From the NCBI RefSeq assembly GCF_000193735.1, contig NZ_AEPF01000063.1, forward strand, positions 1 to 23,947: a stretch of DNA of 23,947 nt. Reading direction: 5' to 3'. Position numbers and translations under genes: made by a program. Positions 21,838 through 23,947 of this stretch are shown one piece after another (the stretch's first letter is position 1; every line of letters begins with the position of its first letter). The DNA comes from Neisseria sicca 4320. Lineage in GTDB: Bacteria > Pseudomonadota > Gammaproteobacteria > Burkholderiales > Neisseriaceae. The notes beneath the pieces were generated by a model. It saw only the letters and a program-made list of their open reading frames with translations, did no database searches and was not told the DNA's origin.

Positions 21838-23880
21838 ATGATGACGCCCGAAACTCAGAAACAGCTCAAAATCACCGACGTTTCCGCCAAGAAGCTCGAC
21901 AAACTCAACCTCAACACCGCATGGGATTTGGTGTTGCACCTGCCGCTGCGTTACGAGGACGAGACGCACATCATGCCGATTAAGGATGCGCCGATCGGCG
22001 TGCCGTGTCAGGTTGAGGGCGAGGTCATCCATCAGGAAGTAACGTTCAAACCGCGCAAGCAGCTGATCGTCCAAATCTCCGACGGTTCCGGCAGCGTCCT
22101 TTTTTTGCGCTTTATCCACTTTTACGCCAGCCATCAGAAGCAGATGGCGGCCGGCAAACGCATCCGCGCCGTGGGCGAAATCAAACACGGATTTTACGGC
22201 GACGAGATGATTCATCCCAAAATCCGCGATGCCGAGAGCAGTGGTTTGGCGGAAAGCCTCACGCCCGTCTATCCGACCGTAAACGGCCTGAACCAGCCCA
22301 CTTTGCGCCGCATCATTCAGACGGCGTTGGACGTTACGCCGCTGCACGACACGCTGCCCGATGCCTTATTGGGTCGTCTGAAACTGCCGCACCTCGCCGA
22401 AAGCCTGCGCCTTTTACATTCGCCGCCACCGAGTTTCACCATCCACCAGCTTTCCGACGGCGCGCTTCCCGCGTGGCAGCGGCTCAAATTCGACGAACTT
22501 TTGGCGCAACAGTTGTCCATGCGGCTGGCGCGACAGAAGCGCGTCAGCGGCACGGCGGCGGCATTGGGCGGCGACGGCACGCTGACCCAAGCCCTGCGCC
22601 ATGCCTTGCCGTTTGCCCTGACTGATGCCCAAGAAAGAGTCGTGTCCGAAATCCGCCGCGACATGGCGCAAACCCACCCCATGCACCGCCTGCTGCAAGG
22701 CGATGTCGGCAGCGGCAAAACCATCGTCGCCGCCTTGTCCGCGCTGACCGCCATCGAATCGGGTGCGCAGGCGGCTGTAATGGCACCGACCGAAATCCTT
22801 GCCGAACAGCATTTCATCAAGTTCAAACAATGGCTTGAGCCGTTGGGTCTCGAAGTCGTCTGGCTCTCCGGCAGCCAGCGCAAAAAAGCCAAAGACGAAG
22901 CCAAAGCCAAACTCGCCGACGGCACCGTCAAAATCGCCGTCGGCACGCATGCCCTGTTTTCAGACGACGTCGAGTTCCAAAATCTGGGCTTGGTGATTGT
23001 GGACGAACAACACCGCTTCGGCGTCGCCCAACGCCTCGCCCTCAAAAACAAAGGGCGCGACGTCCACCAGCTGATGATGTCCGCCACGCCCATCCCGCGT
23101 ACGCTCGCCATGAGTTTCTTCGCCGATTTGGACGTGTCCGTCATCGACGAATTGCCGCCCGGGCGCACCCCGATTAAAACCCGCCTCGTCAACAACGTCC
23201 GCCGCGCCGAAGTCGAAGGCTTCGTCCTCAACATCTGCCGCAAAGGGCAGCAGGCATACTGGGTCTGCCCGCTGATTGAAGAGAGCGAAACCCTGCAACT
23301 GCAAACCGCCACCGAAACCCTCGAGCAGCTTCAGGCAGCCTTGCCCGAACTCAACATCGGCTTGGTACACGGGCGCATGAAGGCCGCCGAAAAAGCCGAA
23401 GTCATGGCGGAATTTGCCGCAGGCCGTCTGAACGTATTGGTCGCCACCACCGTCATCGAAGTCGGCGTAGATGTGCCCAACGCCGCCCTGATGGTCATCG
23501 AACACGCCGAGCGCATGGGCTTGGCGCAGCTGCACCAATTACGCGGGCGGGTAGGGCGCGGCGCGGCAGAAAGCGTGTGTGTCCTCCTGTTTGCCGAACC
23601 CTTGAGCGAACTCGCCAAAGCGCGGCTGAAAGTCATCTACGAACACACCGACGGCTTTGAAATCGCCCGCCAAGACCTCAACATCCGCGGTCCCGGCGAA
23701 TTTCTCGGCGCGCGCCAAAGCGGCGTCCCCATGCTGCGCTTCGCCAACCTTGAAGAAGACCTGCACCTCTTGGAACAAGCGCGTGAAATCGCTCCGATGC
23801 TGATTGAACAAAACCCCGAAATCGTCGAAGCGCATCTGGCAAGATGGCTTGCCAGCAGGGAAGGGTATTTGGGTGTGTGA
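21838..23880 (+). CDS. recG: RecG, branched-DNA helicase
   Basis: At 680 residues from the chosen ATG this matches the family length of about 680-690. RecG regresses stalled forks and processes Holliday junctions and R-loops. The N-terminal wedge/OB domain spans roughly residues 1-190 (VPCQVEGEVIHQEVTFKPRK, GSVLFLRFIHFY). Helicase motifs follow: Walker A GDVGSGKT (near residue 288), motif Ia APTEILAEQH, motif II DEQH (near 389), motif III SATPIPRT. The C-terminal RecA-like domain has VATTVIEVGVDVPNAALMVI and QLHQLRGRVGRG. The C-terminus includes the TRG-type region (GPGEFLGARQSG). The open frame extends upstream to 21715, through the dRS3 element and the DUS pair, which is an artefact. The MMTPETQKQL start is preferred by family length. 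It is preceded by AAAGGA. Both a DUS dialect mix and a DUS right after the stop are present. Confidence 0.96.
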   Translation: MMTPETQKQLKITDVSAKKLDKLNLNTAWDLVLHLPLRYEDETHIMPIKDAPIGVPCQVEGEVIHQEVTFKPRKQLIVQISDGSGSVLFLRFIHFYASHQKQMAAGKRIRAVGEIKHGFYGDEMIHPKIRDAESSGLAESLTPVYPTVNGLNQPTLRRIIQTALDVTPLHDTLPDALLGRLKLPHLAESLRLLHSPPPSFTIHQLSDGALPAWQRLKFDELLAQQLSMRLARQKRVSGTAAALGGDGTLTQALRHALPFALTDAQERVVSEIRRDMAQTHPMHRLLQGDVGSGKTIVAALSALTAIESGAQAAVMAPTEILAEQHFIKFKQWLEPLGLEVVWLSGSQRKKAKDEAKAKLADGTVKIAVGTHALFSDDVEFQNLGLVIVDEQHRFGVAQRLALKNKGRDVHQLMMSATPIPRTLAMSFFADLDVSVIDELPPGRTPIKTRLVNNVRRAEVEGFVLNICRKGQQAYWVCPLIEESETLQLQTATETLEQLQAALPELNIGLVHGRMKAAEKAEVMAEFAAGRLNVLVATTVIEVGVDVPNAALMVIEHAERMGLAQLHQLRGRVGRGAAESVCVLLFAEPLSELAKARLKVIYEHTDGFEIARQDLNIRGPGEFLGARQSGVPMLRFANLEEDLHLLEQAREIAPMLIEQNPEIVEAHLARWLASREGYLGV

Positions 23881-23892
23881 GGTCGTCTGAAA
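23880..23892 (+). repeat. DNA uptake sequence overlapping the recG stop
   Basis: AGGTCGTCTGAAA begins on the last base of the recG stop codon. No inverted partner lies before the end of the window. Confidence 0.9.
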
Positions 23893-23947
23893 ATCCAATC
23901 CCACTATTTTTACCTATGAAAACAGTCCCCACATCCCTGCCTGCCAC

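Overview
The window looks like chromosome of a commensal Neisseria. It is dense with the neisserial DNA uptake sequence, mostly in the form AGGTCGTCTGAAA (the dialect known from the N. mucosa/N. sicca group) with a minority of the GCCGTCTGAA form. It also carries a pair of dRS3 repeats (ATTCCC-N8-GGGAAT). Its housekeeping genes (tex, tldD, smc, tsaE-amiC, asd, recG) read as typical betaproteobacterial/neisserial proteins. The species cannot be fixed from the sequence alone.

Layout. 1-4000: tex and tldD on the minus strand, separated by an inverted-DUS terminator. 4200-6450: a tight four-gene plus-strand operon made of a ribbon-helix-helix-like DNA-binding protein with a perfect palindrome in front of it, a two-TM protein, a PspA/IM30-family protein broken by a one-base frameshift, and another membrane protein. 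6450-7400: two tandem paralogous PepSY-like exported proteins on the minus strand, one a Tyr/Asp/Arg-rich lipoprotein. 7490-11870: a plus-strand envelope cluster with a small membrane protein, a YqiJ-like OB-fold membrane protein, an unrecognised membrane protein and a YqiK-type flotillin. This cluster is interrupted before the flotillin by an AT-rich gene for a PD-(D/E)XK nuclease-like protein, bracketed by two ~165-bp direct repeats and preceded by a REP-like inverted repeat. 11990-15480: smc. 15570-16000: a glycine-zipper exported protein with a Tyr/Asp-rich tail (minus). 16270-17900: an NSS-family amino-acid transporter plus its 30-residue MetS-type partner (minus). 18310-20030: tsaE-amiC (minus). 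20370-21490: asd. 21540-21720: dRS3 mosaic element. 21838-23880: recG.

How the genes fit together. The housekeeping genes cover RNA metabolism (Tex), peptide proteolysis (TldD), chromosome segregation (Smc), tRNA t6A modification (TsaE), cell separation (AmiC), the diaminopimelate/Met/Thr/Lys branch (Asd) and fork repair (RecG). The 4.2-11.9 kb stretch is the unusual part. It puts PspA-family and flotillin/YqiJ membrane-maintenance proteins next to several small unannotated membrane or exported proteins, with one cargo-like nuclease gene inserted. The most interesting points are the self-regulated-looking RHH-TM-PspA-TM operon with its frameshift, and the repeat-bracketed nuclease-like gene.
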